Of a stretch of 64,000 nt of DNA, positions 16,922 through 25,915 are shown one piece after another; within the stretch, counting starts at the first letter, position 1, and each line of letters starts with the position of its first letter. Source of the stretch: JBQTHP01 sp052389755 (lineage in GTDB: Bacteria > Pseudomonadota > Gammaproteobacteria > Steroidobacterales > Steroidobacteraceae); the NCBI GenBank assembly GCA_052389755.1, contig JBQTHP010000017.1:1-64000 (forward strand). Direction: 5' to 3'. Made by a program: the position numbers and the translations under genes. The notes under the pieces were generated by a model. That model was not told the origin of the DNA. It did not search any database and saw only the letters and a list, made by a program, of their open reading frames with translations.

Positions 16922-17797
16922 CTATCGGCGAATGTCGCCAGTGGGTTCTTCTACTAGGTTCTGAAGCGGTGTTACCTGTTGATTTTGCTCGACATACATG
17001 AAGACATGGACGCCCGTTTGCAACCGCTCAGCGGAGCCGTTCACTTGGTCCGACCCGTACGGTGAGAGCCAGTTATCCAGATCGAGCAGGAAGGCGGAAG
17101 ACTGCTGACGAACGTACTCCTCGAATTTCGCGAGGGCGTCGACCGGCAGCCCTCTGTCAGCAACCACGAAGCGCTCGAGGCGCTTTGCGGTACCGGTAGG
17201 GTCCATATTGAACTCGAGTGTCTGCCCAAGGCGGGTGAGAGTATTGATGAAGTACTCGAGCTGTTCGGACGACATTCCCAATGGCGTCATGAAGTAGCGC
17301 GAGACAGCTCGCAAATGACTTTCACCCGAGTATGCGACTGATCCGACACGGAGCAGCTCGTCCAGAATCTCTTTCGGGTCGGCCGCGGGCGCGACGAGCG
17401 ATACCAAGTCGATAAAGGACCGCTCGCCGGCTGACGCTTGGAACTCGAGCTCAAGCGGTATGCCGTACGGTCCGGTGTACCGGGGGTCGGAGTGCCACTT
17501 CTGAAGGACCTCGACCATCGTGCCACCGACTGAAGGCGACACTCTTAGCGAACTGCCGTCCGTGTCGATAACCCGATCAACGTCACGTCGGGGTACGCCG
17601 GTCACAGCGGCGACGCGTGCCCTCGTCGGCCGAGTCACGACTCCTAGACCGTCACGTAGTGCGCATTCAACAAAAACAGCCTTGGCCAAGTCAGAAAATT
17701 CGCCGTAGCCGACACCGGCTCGGACGAGCAGCTTTACGAGCGGCTGCAACACCTTTCGAAACGCATGAATAAGATGCTTTTGGATGATCGTTGACAT
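16922..17797 (-). CDS. DUF6502-like protein, paralogue C
   Basis: Protein of 291 residues, homologous to A and B. An N-terminal helix block (LLVRAGVGYGEFSDLAKAVF) is followed by a helix-turn-helix-like segment (RARVAAVTGVPRRDVDRVI, about 59-77). The central VLQKWHSDPRYTGPYGIP motif and a C-terminal WLSPYG...GVHVFMY block follow. The ATG at 17797 is the natural start. It lies upstream of the DUF5666 gene on the same strand with a 147-bp gap, so linked but possibly separate transcripts. The presence of three diverged copies around one secreted protein is the unusual point. Function unknown. Confidence 0.72.
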   Translation of the reverse strand: MSTIIQKHLIHAFRKVLQPLVKLLVRAGVGYGEFSDLAKAVFVECALRDGLGVVTRPTRARVAAVTGVPRRDVDRVIDTDGSSLRVSPSVGGTMVEVLQKWHSDPRYTGPYGIPLELEFQASAGERSFIDLVSLVAPAADPKEILDELLRVGSVAYSGESHLRAVSRYFMTPLGMSSEQLEYFINTLTRLGQTLEFNMDPTGTAKRLERFVVADRGLPVDALAKFEEYVRQQSSAFLLDLDNWLSPYGSDQVNGSAERLQTGVHVFMYVEQNQQVTPLQNLVEEPTGDIRR

Positions 17798-17858
17798 ATT
17801 TGCTCATCGTAAGCGTCATCGAACGCCTTGCGATGTCCGTGGTTCCGTAAACACCTAC

Positions 17859-19043
17859 TTACGTCCTCTCCCCCGGCTCAAACAGCCTGCGGTGCTCGAG
17901 GATCGCATAGCGATCAGTCATCCCGGCAACGTAGTCTGCGACCGCTCGCGCGCGCCCTGAGATGCCCTGAGCTCGCTCGGCGCGGGTTGCGACGTCGCGA
18001 TGCTCGGGCGGCATGAGTCGTACGTCGTCGAAAAACGCATCGAATAGTTCCTGCAGTACACGGCGTGCCTTCGCCGTCATCCGCAGCACCTTGAAGTGGC
18101 GGTAGACGCGCTCGCGAAGAAACTCCTTCAGCTCGAGGTGTGCGCGCCCTACGCCGTCACTCAGCGCGACGAGCGGTCGGGACCGTTTCCGCACATCATC
18201 GATATCCTGAGGCTTCGCCTCGTCGAGCCGCGCCTGGGTCGTCTCGATCAGATCCACGACCACGAGGTTGATCATCCGCCGGATGGTCTCGTGCACTACC
18301 CGGCGATCGTTCATTCCCGGATAGCGCTGGCGCACGGAGTCATGCTCGCGGCGGAACAACGCGGACTCGCGCAGATCCGCCGCGTCGATCAGGCCGGCGC
18401 GCACGCCGTCGTCGACGTCGTGGTTGTTGTAGGCGATCTCGTCGGCGAGGTTGGCCACCTGCGCCTCGAGGCTGGGTTGCTCTCGACGAATGAAGCGCTC
18501 GCCGAGCTCTCCGAGCAGACGCGCGTTGCGCAGCGAGCAGTGCTTGAGGATCCCTTCGCGGCATTCGAAAGTCAGATTGAGCCCCGGGAACTCGGCGTAG
18601 CGCTCTTCGAGCTCCTCCACCACGCGCAGGGACTGCAGGTTGTGCTCGAAGCCTCCGTACTTGCGCATGCAGGCGTTGAGCGCTTCCTGGCCCGCGTGTC
18701 CGAACGCCGTGTGGCCCAGATCGTGTGCCAGGGATATCGCTTCCGTCAGCGTTTCGTTGAGCCGCAGCGCCCTTGCGATCGAGCGCGCGATCTGCGCCAC
18801 TTCGATCGAGTGCGTGACGCGCGTCCGGTACAGATCTCCCTCGTGGTTGACGAAAACCTGCGTCTTGTAGACGAGTCTCCTGAAGGCGTTCGAGTGAATG
18901 ATGCGATCGCGGTCGCGCTGGAACTCGGTGCGGTACTGCGGCTTCTCTTCGGGATGGCGACGGCCGCGCGATCGCTCTTCGTGCGCGGCATAGGCCGCAA
19001 GCGCGGTGGCAAATGTGCCCGTTGTCTGACGCACTCGTCTCAC
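17859..19043 (-). CDS. dgt: Deoxyguanosinetriphosphate triphosphohydrolase-like protein
   Basis: HD-domain dNTPase of 394 residues that hydrolyses dGTP (or other dNTPs) to nucleoside and tripolyphosphate. The HD signature is clear: RVTHSIEVAQIAR, then LAHDLGHTAFGHAG, and a later ANLADEIAYNNHD stretch with a further His-Asp pair. It starts at GTG 19043, which overlaps the aroB stop in a GTGA arrangement, indicating translational coupling. The length suits the shorter dGTPase-like type rather than the E. coli enzyme. Confidence 0.93.
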   Translation of the reverse strand: MRRVRQTTGTFATALAAYAAHEERSRGRRHPEEKPQYRTEFQRDRDRIIHSNAFRRLVYKTQVFVNHEGDLYRTRVTHSIEVAQIARSIARALRLNETLTEAISLAHDLGHTAFGHAGQEALNACMRKYGGFEHNLQSLRVVEELEERYAEFPGLNLTFECREGILKHCSLRNARLLGELGERFIRREQPSLEAQVANLADEIAYNNHDVDDGVRAGLIDAADLRESALFRREHDSVRQRYPGMNDRRVVHETIRRMINLVVVDLIETTQARLDEAKPQDIDDVRKRSRPLVALSDGVGRAHLELKEFLRERVYRHFKVLRMTAKARRVLQELFDAFFDDVRLMPPEHRDVATRAERAQGISGRARAVADYVAGMTDRYAILEHRRLFEPGERT

Positions 19044-20116
19044 GCGAAGTGTAGGTCCAGCGTGCGCTTGAGCGCTCCGTCGGGGTAGTCCACAGTCACG
19101 TAAGCATCGCCGATACGCCGCAGCAATACGAACCGCAAGCGGCCCGCACGCACCTTCTTGTCGATCCTCATGTACGCGATCGCATCGGCGCCCGCGACGT
19201 CGCGCGCTGCAAGTGTGAACCCCGCGCGCTCGAGCAATGCCCGCACACGAGCGAGGTCCGCGGCGGCGAGCATGCCTGCTTCGTTCGACATCGTTGCCGC
19301 CATCATGAGTCCCGCACCGACCGCCTCGCCATGCAGCCAGGCGCGGTAGCCCGTCGCGGATTCGATGGCGTGCGCGAAGGTGTGCCCCAGATTCAGGAGC
19401 GCGCGATCGCCCTGCTCGCGCTCATCGCGCTTCACGATCGCGGCCTTGATCTCGCATGAGCGGCGAATCGCGTAGGTGAGCGCACCCGCTTGCCGCGCAA
19501 GCAGGGTTTCGATGTTGGACTCGAGCCAGGCGAAGAAATCGGCGTCGCAGATGAGGCCGTACTTCACCACTTCGGCCAGTCCGGCGCGCAGCTCGCGCTC
19601 GGGCAGCGTGGCGAGGGTAGCGGTATCCGCGATGACGGCGACCGGCTGGTGAAATGCGCCGATCAGATTCTTGCCGCCCGCGTGATTGACGCCGGTCTTG
19701 CCGCCCACCGAGGAGTCCACCTGCGCGAGCAGCGTGGTCGGCGCATGAATGCACGAGACGCCGCGCTGGTAGCACGCGGCCGCAAAGCCCGCCATGTCTC
19801 CGACGACGCCGCCGCCGAGTGCGACGATCGCGCAGTCGCGGGCGAAGGCGTTCGCGACGAGCACATCGAGGATTCTCGCGACGTTCGGAAGTGTCTTGTG
19901 CACTTCACCGTCGGGCAGCAGCACTTCGACGACGCGCCGCGGTTGCAGCGCCTTGACGACCTGGCCGCCATACAGGGGCGCGACCGTCGTGTTCGATACG
20001 AGCAGGACGTCGCGCGCGGAAACGTGCTGCTCGAAAAGAGCCTTGTGGGCGAGCAGATCCGGCCCGATCAGAATCGGATAGGAGCGCTCGGGGAACTCGA
20101 CCTGAAAGGTTTCCAC
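19040..20116 (-). CDS. aroB: 3-dehydroquinate synthase
   Basis: Second enzyme of the shikimate pathway, 358 residues, converting DAHP to 3-dehydroquinate with NAD and a divalent metal. Characteristic motifs are GGGVVGDMAGFAAACYQRG (NAD binding, about 100-118), PTTLLAQVDSSVGGKTGVN, AEVVKYGLICD and LNLGHTFAHAIE with metal-ligand histidines, then HGEAVGAGL. It lies 40 bp downstream of aroK and is coupled to dgt by a 4-bp overlap. Confidence 0.97.
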   Translation of the reverse strand: METFQVEFPERSYPILIGPDLLAHKALFEQHVSARDVLLVSNTTVAPLYGGQVVKALQPRRVVEVLLPDGEVHKTLPNVARILDVLVANAFARDCAIVALGGGVVGDMAGFAAACYQRGVSCIHAPTTLLAQVDSSVGGKTGVNHAGGKNLIGAFHQPVAVIADTATLATLPERELRAGLAEVVKYGLICDADFFAWLESNIETLLARQAGALTYAIRRSCEIKAAIVKRDEREQGDRALLNLGHTFAHAIESATGYRAWLHGEAVGAGLMMAATMSNEAGMLAAADLARVRALLERAGFTLAARDVAGADAIAYMRIDKKVRAGRLRFVLLRRIGDAYVTVDYPDGALKRTLDLHFA

Positions 20117-20156
20117 GTCCGGCCGCCGTCGAAATCTGTCGCGAGTATACGTGCGC

Positions 20157-20687
20157 TCAGGACGCGTGCGGCGCTAGCCCGAGCTTGCGCAAGATCTCCT
20201 CGGCCACGCTCTGAACGCGGCGGCCGTCGGTAGCCACGGTGACGTCCGCGATCTCGGCGTAGAGCGGAGCACGGTGCTGCATGAGCTGCGCGAGCCTCGT
20301 CTTCGGATCCGCATCGGCGATGAGCGGACGGTGCTTCCCGTGGCGCACGCGGTGCACTTGCTGGGCAACGGACGTCTCGAGATAAACGACGCAGCCGCGG
20401 CTCGCGAGGCAGCGGCGGTTTTCAGGCAGCAGCACCGCGCCGCCGCCGGTGGCGAGGACTATCGGTTCGACCTGGGTCAGTGCCTCAATCGCTTCGCGCT
20501 CTCGCTGGCGGAATCCCGCTTCGCCTTCCCTTTCGAAGATGTACGAGATGTCGACGCCCGTTCTCCGTTCGATCTCGGTATCGCTGTCCTCGAACGGCGC
20601 GGCGACCGCCCGGGCCAGATGCTTGCCCACGGCGGTCTTGCCCGAGCCCATCGGACCGATCAGGAAAATATTCCGCTTGCCGAGCAT
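20157..20687 (-). CDS. aroK: Shikimate kinase
   Basis: Phosphorylates shikimate to shikimate-3-phosphate. From ATG 20687 the product has 176 residues, with P-loop GPMGSGKTAVGK, the DSDTEIERRTG segment (shikimate-binding Asp), FRQRE and ATGGGAVL. A TTG at 20696 would add three residues; neither start has a strong ribosome site. It forms aroK-aroB-dgt, the order expected downstream of pilQ in gammaproteobacteria, but here a minor-pilin operon intervenes. Confidence 0.95.
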   Translation of the reverse strand: MLGKRNIFLIGPMGSGKTAVGKHLARAVAAPFEDSDTEIERRTGVDISYIFEREGEAGFRQREREAIEALTQVEPIVLATGGGAVLLPENRRCLASRGCVVYLETSVAQQVHRVRHGKHRPLIADADPKTRLAQLMQHRAPLYAEIADVTVATDGRRVQSVAEEILRKLGLAPHAS

Positions 20688-20704
20688 GGCCGGCAATGAG
20701 CATA

Positions 20705-20735
20705 CAAAAGAAAGCGGCCGCCCGAGGGCGGCCGC
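20705..20735 (-). terminator. Rho-independent terminator after the pilin operon
   Basis: A perfect 9-bp GC stem (20714-20722 with 20727-20735) and a 4-base loop, followed on the minus strand by TTTCTTTT. It lies 34 bp after the pilE-like stop and just before aroK, so aroK transcription should depend on readthrough or its own promoter. Confidence 0.85.
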
Positions 20736-20768
20736 GTGATCGATCAGTCTTTCCGGATCGACTGCGCT

Positions 20769-21239
20769 TTACCAGCAGCCGCCGACGGCGGGTGTCTTTC
20801 GCCCGCGCGAGTCCACGGAAATAACCTGGCAGGCCGTATCGCCCGCCTGCGCTCCGCCTGCCACCGCAGTAGCCGTCGCCACGAAGCACTCGGTGATCGC
20901 GAGCCCCGCGCACGCGGCCACGGTAACCGTGTAATGGCCGTCGCTAGATCGTGTGGCGCCGCCGACGACCGGCAGCGCCAAACCGAGCTCGGCCACGTTC
21001 GTGGTGTACGTGCGAGCCGCGGGGTTCACCGCACGATTCATGTAGAACTGCTGCTGGGCGTTCGAGATCGAGGCGAGCGCATTGAGCGCATCCTGGCGCC
21101 GTGACTTGCGCGCCTCATTAGCGTAAGCGGATACCGCCAGCGCGCTGAGGAGCGCAGCAATCGCGATCGCGATCGTGACCTCGATCAGCGTGTAACCGCG
21201 CGATGCGCCACGCGCGCCGACCCCCTCGATCCGACTCAT
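20769..21239 (-). CDS. pilE: Type IV pilin-like protein (PilE-type minor pilin)
   Basis: Prepilin of 156 residues. A short basic leader ends SRG and is cut before Tyr, giving YTLIEVTI with the conserved Glu at mature position 5, followed by a hydrophobic N-terminal helix. A C-terminal pair of Cys residues (in TACQV and at the final GGCW) may form the usual D-region disulphide. It is the last gene of the fimT-pilV-pilW-pilX-pilY1-pilE cluster. Its ATG overlaps the pilY1 stop by 4 bp, as a minor pilin in the priming complex would. Confidence 0.9.
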   Translation of the reverse strand: MSRIEGVGARGASRGYTLIEVTIAIAIAALLSALAVSAYANEARKSRRQDALNALASISNAQQQFYMNRAVNPAARTYTTNVAELGLALPVVGGATRSSDGHYTVTVAACAGLAITECFVATATAVAGGAQAGDTACQVISVDSRGRKTPAVGGCW

Positions 21240-24160
21240 CGATCCAGAACCTCTTCGTGCCAGTACAGGCGGCCCGTGCGACGGGTCCCCGCCTGCCGGG
21301 TAGCGACGACCTGCTGAACGGCGACCCCGGGAGTGCCGACGCCAGGATCGCCGGGCGTGCCTGCGTCGGTGCCTTTGGTGCCGTCGCCCTGCGCATCAAC
21401 CAGAGTGTTGAAGTCGATGCCGGTCACGGCCTTATAGGCGGTGTTGTAACCCGCCGCCCCGTAGCAGGGGCCTGTCCAGTGCCAGAACACTGAGGTCTCC
21501 CACAGCAAACCCTTGGTTGCGTAGACCACGTTCTTGCTGGCGCTCACATCGGCCTTCACCGCGCCCACCGCGCCAACAGGGCCTATGGTGTAGACCTTGC
21601 TAGCGGAGTTGTACGAGAAGGTCCCATCCCAGCTGGTTGCATCAACCGCCTGCACGATCAATGCACCATTACGGTATTCCTGTTGGGCGCCCGGCGTGTT
21701 CCTGCGAACGCAGCCCGTCTGGGTCGGAATGATGCCGCCCTTGAGAATCGCGTAAGGGCTGAATGTCAAACGCAGATCGGTCATCTGCACGACGCCGGCA
21801 GCCAGGTCCGCAGCCGTCGGATTGAACGAGTACACCGTCAGCTTCTGCAGCGCAGCCGGACCGTCGATGAAATGCTTGCGCTGCATCTTGTCGTACTCGA
21901 CGACCTTGGTAGGCGTGCCGTTGCTCGAGAGCACGCCGTCCCACGAGTACGGGGCGTTGCCGACGACGATGATGAATTTCTTCGAGCCTGTGATGTTCTG
22001 CTTAATCTCACGGAAGCCGGGGTCGCCAGGAATCTGGCTGCCGTCCGCGCCGAGATTAATTTCGGTGAGACCGGTCTTGTCGTCCCACTCGTGCACGTGC
22101 TTGTCGGTGATACCTTTGTTGAAGTCGTACCAGATGCTCGATGTATCGAGGTCGAAGTGGCCGCCCAGAACGCCGGGGTCGGCGGGATCGGCGGGCGGCG
22201 GCGGCACCGGGTCGACGATATAGATCGTGTTGAGCACGGCCGTGTCGCCCTGCGCACCCACCGAAACCACGGTCGGTCGCGACGCAAGACCGAAGCCGGC
22301 ATAGCGCGCCACCACACGGTCCTCGGGTACGTCCTCGACGGTGCCGGCGAGACGGTCGACGTTGTCGGCCACCGACAGCGCAAGATCGTTGGTGATGTCC
22401 AGGATCGTGCGGTCGGGTGCGCCACCCGTGATCGCGTCGAGCTGGATGAACCAGTTTTCGCCCTTCGGGACCGAGGGGTTGTTGCTGATGAACTGCACAC
22501 GAGCGTCGCGAAGGACGATGTCCTGCAGCACGCGCTCGCCTTGGTCCGCAGCGCTGGGCGCGTCGACGAGGAGCGGCATGTACCACCCGAGGGCCGTGTT
22601 CCAGTTCGGCTGGTTGTTCGAGGCCACCCGAACGTTCGAGCCGTTCTGGTGCACGGCCTTGTACAGAGTCTGCGGTAGCAGCGAGCTGGTCGCGACCGGC
22701 ACACTGCTGTTCGGCAGGTTGGGTTTGTCCCAGATCCCGTACACGTAGTTGGTCGAAAGGTCGGTCGATTCGGCCGACGCGAACAGACGGCCTGTACCGA
22801 CGTACACGAGAACCCCGCCTTCCGGATGAACGCCGACATCGGGAGCCGTCGTGATCGGAGCGCGCACTGCGGACGCGTCCGCGTGCGTCCGGAACAGCGG
22901 CTGATCCTTGTTCACGCCGTAGGCGACGTCCCAGTTGCCGCTGATCGGCGAGGACAGATCGAACTTCCAGAGATTGCCGTTGAGGTCGCCCGCATAGGCG
23001 TAGTCGACCTTGAGATCGCCGTTGGTGTCGATCAGCGACGGCGAGCTCAAGCCGTTGTTCGTGCCACCCGAAGCCGAGTTCACGACGATTTCCTTGATGA
23101 CCGACCCGTCCGACGCGTTCAGGAGAAAGAGCGAAGCCTTGCCGGCGGCACTGAGGTACCCGTTGCCGACGACCACGGCCCACTGACCGGTGTTCAAGCG
23201 AACGATCGAAGGCCGGCCGTACGTGTAGCCGAGATTCGCCGCGCCTGATGAGGAGTCGGTGAACTCCCACAGGTAGCGACTGCCGGCGCCCGCGGGGCCT
23301 TCGCTCGCGATCGGAGCGGCGGACGTGACGTCGAGAGCGAAGATCGTCCTGCCGCCGGCGCCGAGACCGCCGACGAGCAGCGTGCGCCACTGCATGCTGC
23401 CCTTGCTGATGTACGCATCCTCGCTCGTCAGCATTCCGTCGACGTAGTAGCGATGCGTGTAAGTGGTGCGCGCGGTCTCGTCGACCGAATCGATGAGCTT
23501 GGTCGGGATGAAGGCGAAGGTTTCCACGCCCGTGGTCGCGTCGAAGGCGTGCACCATGCCGTCGTTCGCGCCGACGTACACGCGCCCGGGCCGACTTGCC
23601 TGCGCGGCGGCGAAACTCGGATAACCGTCGAAGATATAACCTGCACGCGCCTTGCCGACGTACGCCGGGTTCGAATGGATGATGTCGCCGATCAGGCTCG
23701 TGCGCTTGCGATACGCAGCGCCCTCGCCCGTGCGCACGCCGCGCAGGTAGTCGACAGCGCCCGGGCTCCAGAACGAGGCGAGCTGCGTGGGACTCAGGCC
23801 CGCGGGCGCCGGAGTCGTGCGGAACGGAACGACAGCTCCAGCGCCATCGGTCGTGAAGATGTAGCGGCTGTCCGGCGCGGGCAGCACTGCGGAGGCTTTC
23901 CACAGCACCGTGCCGGAGAGCTGGCCCGTGGTGGTGACGCCTTGGGCGACGATATCGCCGCCCCAAGTGGTCGTCTCGAAGGTCGGCGCGAACGACACCT
24001 CCTGCCCGGAGCTGACGTTGGACGACGTCACCGTAGCGGGTGCCACCCAACCGTACGGCTGCTGGGTCGGCACGAAGCTTGCGGCGGCGAACAATACGCC
24101 GACGACGACGGCACTGCCGAGGCCGGTGAGCTGGATGATGGGTCGCGGTACCTTTCTCAT
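21236..24160 (-). CDS. pilY1: PilY1-like type IV pilus tip / biogenesis protein
   Basis: Secreted or surface protein of 974 residues that helps prime pilus assembly and mediates adhesion. A hydrophobic leader (about 10-30) is followed by a PilY1 beta-propeller region: RPGRVYVGANDGMVHAFDA (near 190), FALDVTS, and the calcium-loop motif SLIDTNGDLKVDYAYAGD followed by LNGNLWKFDL. The long N-terminal vWA-type domain of Pseudomonas PilY1 is absent, since the propeller begins within about 130 residues. About 330 residues after the propeller are of unclear family and end in a Gly/Thr/Asp-rich linker. It lies between pilX and pilE. Confidence 0.88.
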   Translation of the reverse strand: MRKVPRPIIQLTGLGSAVVVGVLFAAASFVPTQQPYGWVAPATVTSSNVSSGQEVSFAPTFETTTWGGDIVAQGVTTTGQLSGTVLWKASAVLPAPDSRYIFTTDGAGAVVPFRTTPAPAGLSPTQLASFWSPGAVDYLRGVRTGEGAAYRKRTSLIGDIIHSNPAYVGKARAGYIFDGYPSFAAAQASRPGRVYVGANDGMVHAFDATTGVETFAFIPTKLIDSVDETARTTYTHRYYVDGMLTSEDAYISKGSMQWRTLLVGGLGAGGRTIFALDVTSAAPIASEGPAGAGSRYLWEFTDSSSGAANLGYTYGRPSIVRLNTGQWAVVVGNGYLSAAGKASLFLLNASDGSVIKEIVVNSASGGTNNGLSSPSLIDTNGDLKVDYAYAGDLNGNLWKFDLSSPISGNWDVAYGVNKDQPLFRTHADASAVRAPITTAPDVGVHPEGGVLVYVGTGRLFASAESTDLSTNYVYGIWDKPNLPNSSVPVATSSLLPQTLYKAVHQNGSNVRVASNNQPNWNTALGWYMPLLVDAPSAADQGERVLQDIVLRDARVQFISNNPSVPKGENWFIQLDAITGGAPDRTILDITNDLALSVADNVDRLAGTVEDVPEDRVVARYAGFGLASRPTVVSVGAQGDTAVLNTIYIVDPVPPPPADPADPGVLGGHFDLDTSSIWYDFNKGITDKHVHEWDDKTGLTEINLGADGSQIPGDPGFREIKQNITGSKKFIIVVGNAPYSWDGVLSSNGTPTKVVEYDKMQRKHFIDGPAALQKLTVYSFNPTAADLAAGVVQMTDLRLTFSPYAILKGGIIPTQTGCVRRNTPGAQQEYRNGALIVQAVDATSWDGTFSYNSASKVYTIGPVGAVGAVKADVSASKNVVYATKGLLWETSVFWHWTGPCYGAAGYNTAYKAVTGIDFNTLVDAQGDGTKGTDAGTPGDPGVGTPGVAVQQVVATRQAGTRRTGRLYWHEEVLDR

Positions 24161-24191
24161 GACACTCTCAAAGGTTGAATGAATTCCTGCG

Positions 24192-24707
24192 TCACTCCGC
24201 GGTCGCTACGATCGTCTGAACGACGCGTACGCTGCCTTTGCTCGAGGCGCCGCGACCGGTAGTGCGAAACAGATAGCGCTTCTCGGACACACCCCCGGCG
24301 CCGACGACGAGCGATCCGGCCGGCGCTGGCGCAGGGCCGAGGTACTCGACGACGTAACGCGAGTCGCCCTCCACCTCGTGATTGATCGCGTTCCAGTTGG
24401 TGGTCGTGACGTTTACGCCGCCGACGTTGTACAGGCCGTCGTTTCCGACGACATCGAAGTCGAACGTCGGAACGCCGTTGTACGCCGTGAGAATCCGTCG
24501 CTCCGCAGTCAGCGCTGAGTTTTCGGCGCCGGTGAGGGCTTCCGCGGCGAGCTGTGTGTTCGCGCTTGCCGCGATCTGCGTTCCGGAGGACCGCACGACC
24601 GCCACGCCGATCAGCGTGAGCACGAGCAGCATGATGAGCGCGACGAACAGCGCGGCGCCGCGCTGCGCGTTGCGCACCGGCCTCTGGAATCTTGACAGCG
24701 TCTTCAC
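24192..24707 (-). CDS. pilX: Type IV pilus assembly protein PilX (minor pilin)
   Basis: Protein of 171 residues from a GTG start. The N-terminus is RNAQRGAALFVALIMLLVLTL, the PilX-type leader and hydrophobic helix, where Ala-Leu replaces the usual Phe-Thr and no Glu5 is present. A ASANTQLAAEALTGAENSAL block follows, typical of PilX_N. Nine bp separate it from pilW and 31 bp from pilY1. Predicted member of the tip complex with PilV, PilW and FimT. Confidence 0.9.
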   Translation of the reverse strand: MKTLSRFQRPVRNAQRGAALFVALIMLLVLTLIGVAVVRSSGTQIAASANTQLAAEALTGAENSALTAERRILTAYNGVPTFDFDVVGNDGLYNVGGVNVTTTNWNAINHEVEGDSRYVVEYLGPAPAPAGSLVVGAGGVSEKRYLFRTTGRGASSKGSVRVVQTIVATAE

Positions 24708-24716
24708 GTGCTCGCC

Positions 24717-25415
24717 TCAGATCAGATTGCGAATGGCAATGGTGGTCACGTACTCGCGTCGCACGCGGCCGTCGGCCACCGTGCGCGCTGCGCCAACTCC
24801 TGCGTTGGCGGCGGAATAGAAGTACGTCTGCGGCCTCGGATTCACGACGCTGGTCACTTCGCTTAGCATCAGGAGATGCACGCGCACGAACACCGCGCGT
24901 CGCGGGTTGAAGCCGGCGGTGCCGGGAGCAACGGTGCGATTCGCGACGCCATCGCCGTCGGTGTCCTCACCGAAGAACACCTGAAAATCCTCGACACCTT
25001 CGACCAGCGGAGTCGCATTGCATCGGAGCTGGTTGCCAACGAGCGCGAAGGTGTTGACCACGAACGCGCCGGCCGCGAGAGGCGCGCCCGCGCAGTCGGC
25101 GAGGCCCGCGTAACGCACCTGCAGCTGGTCCGGTCCCGATCCGTCCACGGCGCCGGTCGTGTTGTTCGTCGCGGCGAGCGCGTTCGGAATCGGGCCCACC
25201 GTCCAGTTCATGCGCCGGAAGCCTGTTTCGCGAAGCTCGCGACCGAGCAGCTCCATCGCGTAGCGTGCTTCGGTCTGCAGGCCGCCGACCGCGGTCTGCC
25301 GCACGTACGTGGCGCGATTCACTTCGAATACGAGCGATGCACCGATGACGAGGATCGAACCGATGGCCATGGCGACCATGAGCTCGACGAGCGAGAAACC
25401 GTTCGCGCGCTTCAT
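24717..25415 (-). CDS. pilW: Type IV pilus assembly protein PilW (minor pilin)
   Basis: Protein of 232 residues with prepilin leader MKRANG followed by FSLVELMVAMAIGSILVIGA (conserved Glu5), then a PilW-type globular domain containing ELLGRELRETGFR. The start overlaps the pilV stop by 4 bp (ATGA), so translation is coupled. Confidence 0.92.
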   Translation of the reverse strand: MKRANGFSLVELMVAMAIGSILVIGASLVFEVNRATYVRQTAVGGLQTEARYAMELLGRELRETGFRRMNWTVGPIPNALAATNNTTGAVDGSGPDQLQVRYAGLADCAGAPLAAGAFVVNTFALVGNQLRCNATPLVEGVEDFQVFFGEDTDGDGVANRTVAPGTAGFNPRRAVFVRVHLLMLSEVTSVVNPRPQTYFYSAANAGVGAARTVADGRVRREYVTTIAIRNLI

Positions 25416-25915
25416 AGGCCCGCCGTTACGGTAAGAACCGAGCTGGAGTCGTTAGCGTTAGCGGCGCGCGTTCCGCCGGTGCCTGCCGCGAGCCAGGTGA
25501 CCGTCACGGTCACGCTCGGCGTCGGACCGGCCGGATTGGCGACGGCGGCGGCGCCGGTCGCGAGCGTGAGAACGTTTGCAAGCGTCGCTCGCCACGTGGC
25601 GAGATCGGCGTCGGCCTGCTGCGCGGGCGTGCAGTTCGCGGCCGCGCCGAGGCAGCCCGGGTCGGCCGGCGTTGCAACATTGGCGGCGATGTCGTATTCA
25701 CCTGCAAGGGCGCCGGCGCGATTCGCCCGAATACGGTCGACCAGATCGTTAGCCAGCAGCGTCGCCTGTGCGCGCTGATTGCCCGCACCGTTGGCGTAAA
25801 TCCCCACCATCTGCAGGTTCGCGACTCCGAGCGCTCCGACCGACAGAACGAGCAATGCGACCAGCACCTCGACGAGCGAAAATCCGGCGGTACGACGGCA
25901 GCTCATGGCGTGCAT
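25412..25915 (-). CDS. pilV: Type IV pilus modification / minor pilin PilV
   Basis: Protein of 167 residues with prepilin cleavage at TAG before FSLVEVLVALLVLSVGALG, the very conserved PilV N-helix, followed by LANDLVDRIRANR. I chose ATG 25915 because GGAGGGG lies 7 bp upstream; an ATG at 25906 has no ribosome site. The gene overlaps the end of fimT by 13 bp and pilW by 4 bp. Confidence 0.92.
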   Translation of the reverse strand: MHAMSCRRTAGFSLVEVLVALLVLSVGALGVANLQMVGIYANGAGNQRAQATLLANDLVDRIRANRAGALAGEYDIAANVATPADPGCLGAAANCTPAQQADADLATWRATLANVLTLATGAAAVANPAGPTPSVTVTVTWLAAGTGGTRAANANDSSSVLTVTAGL

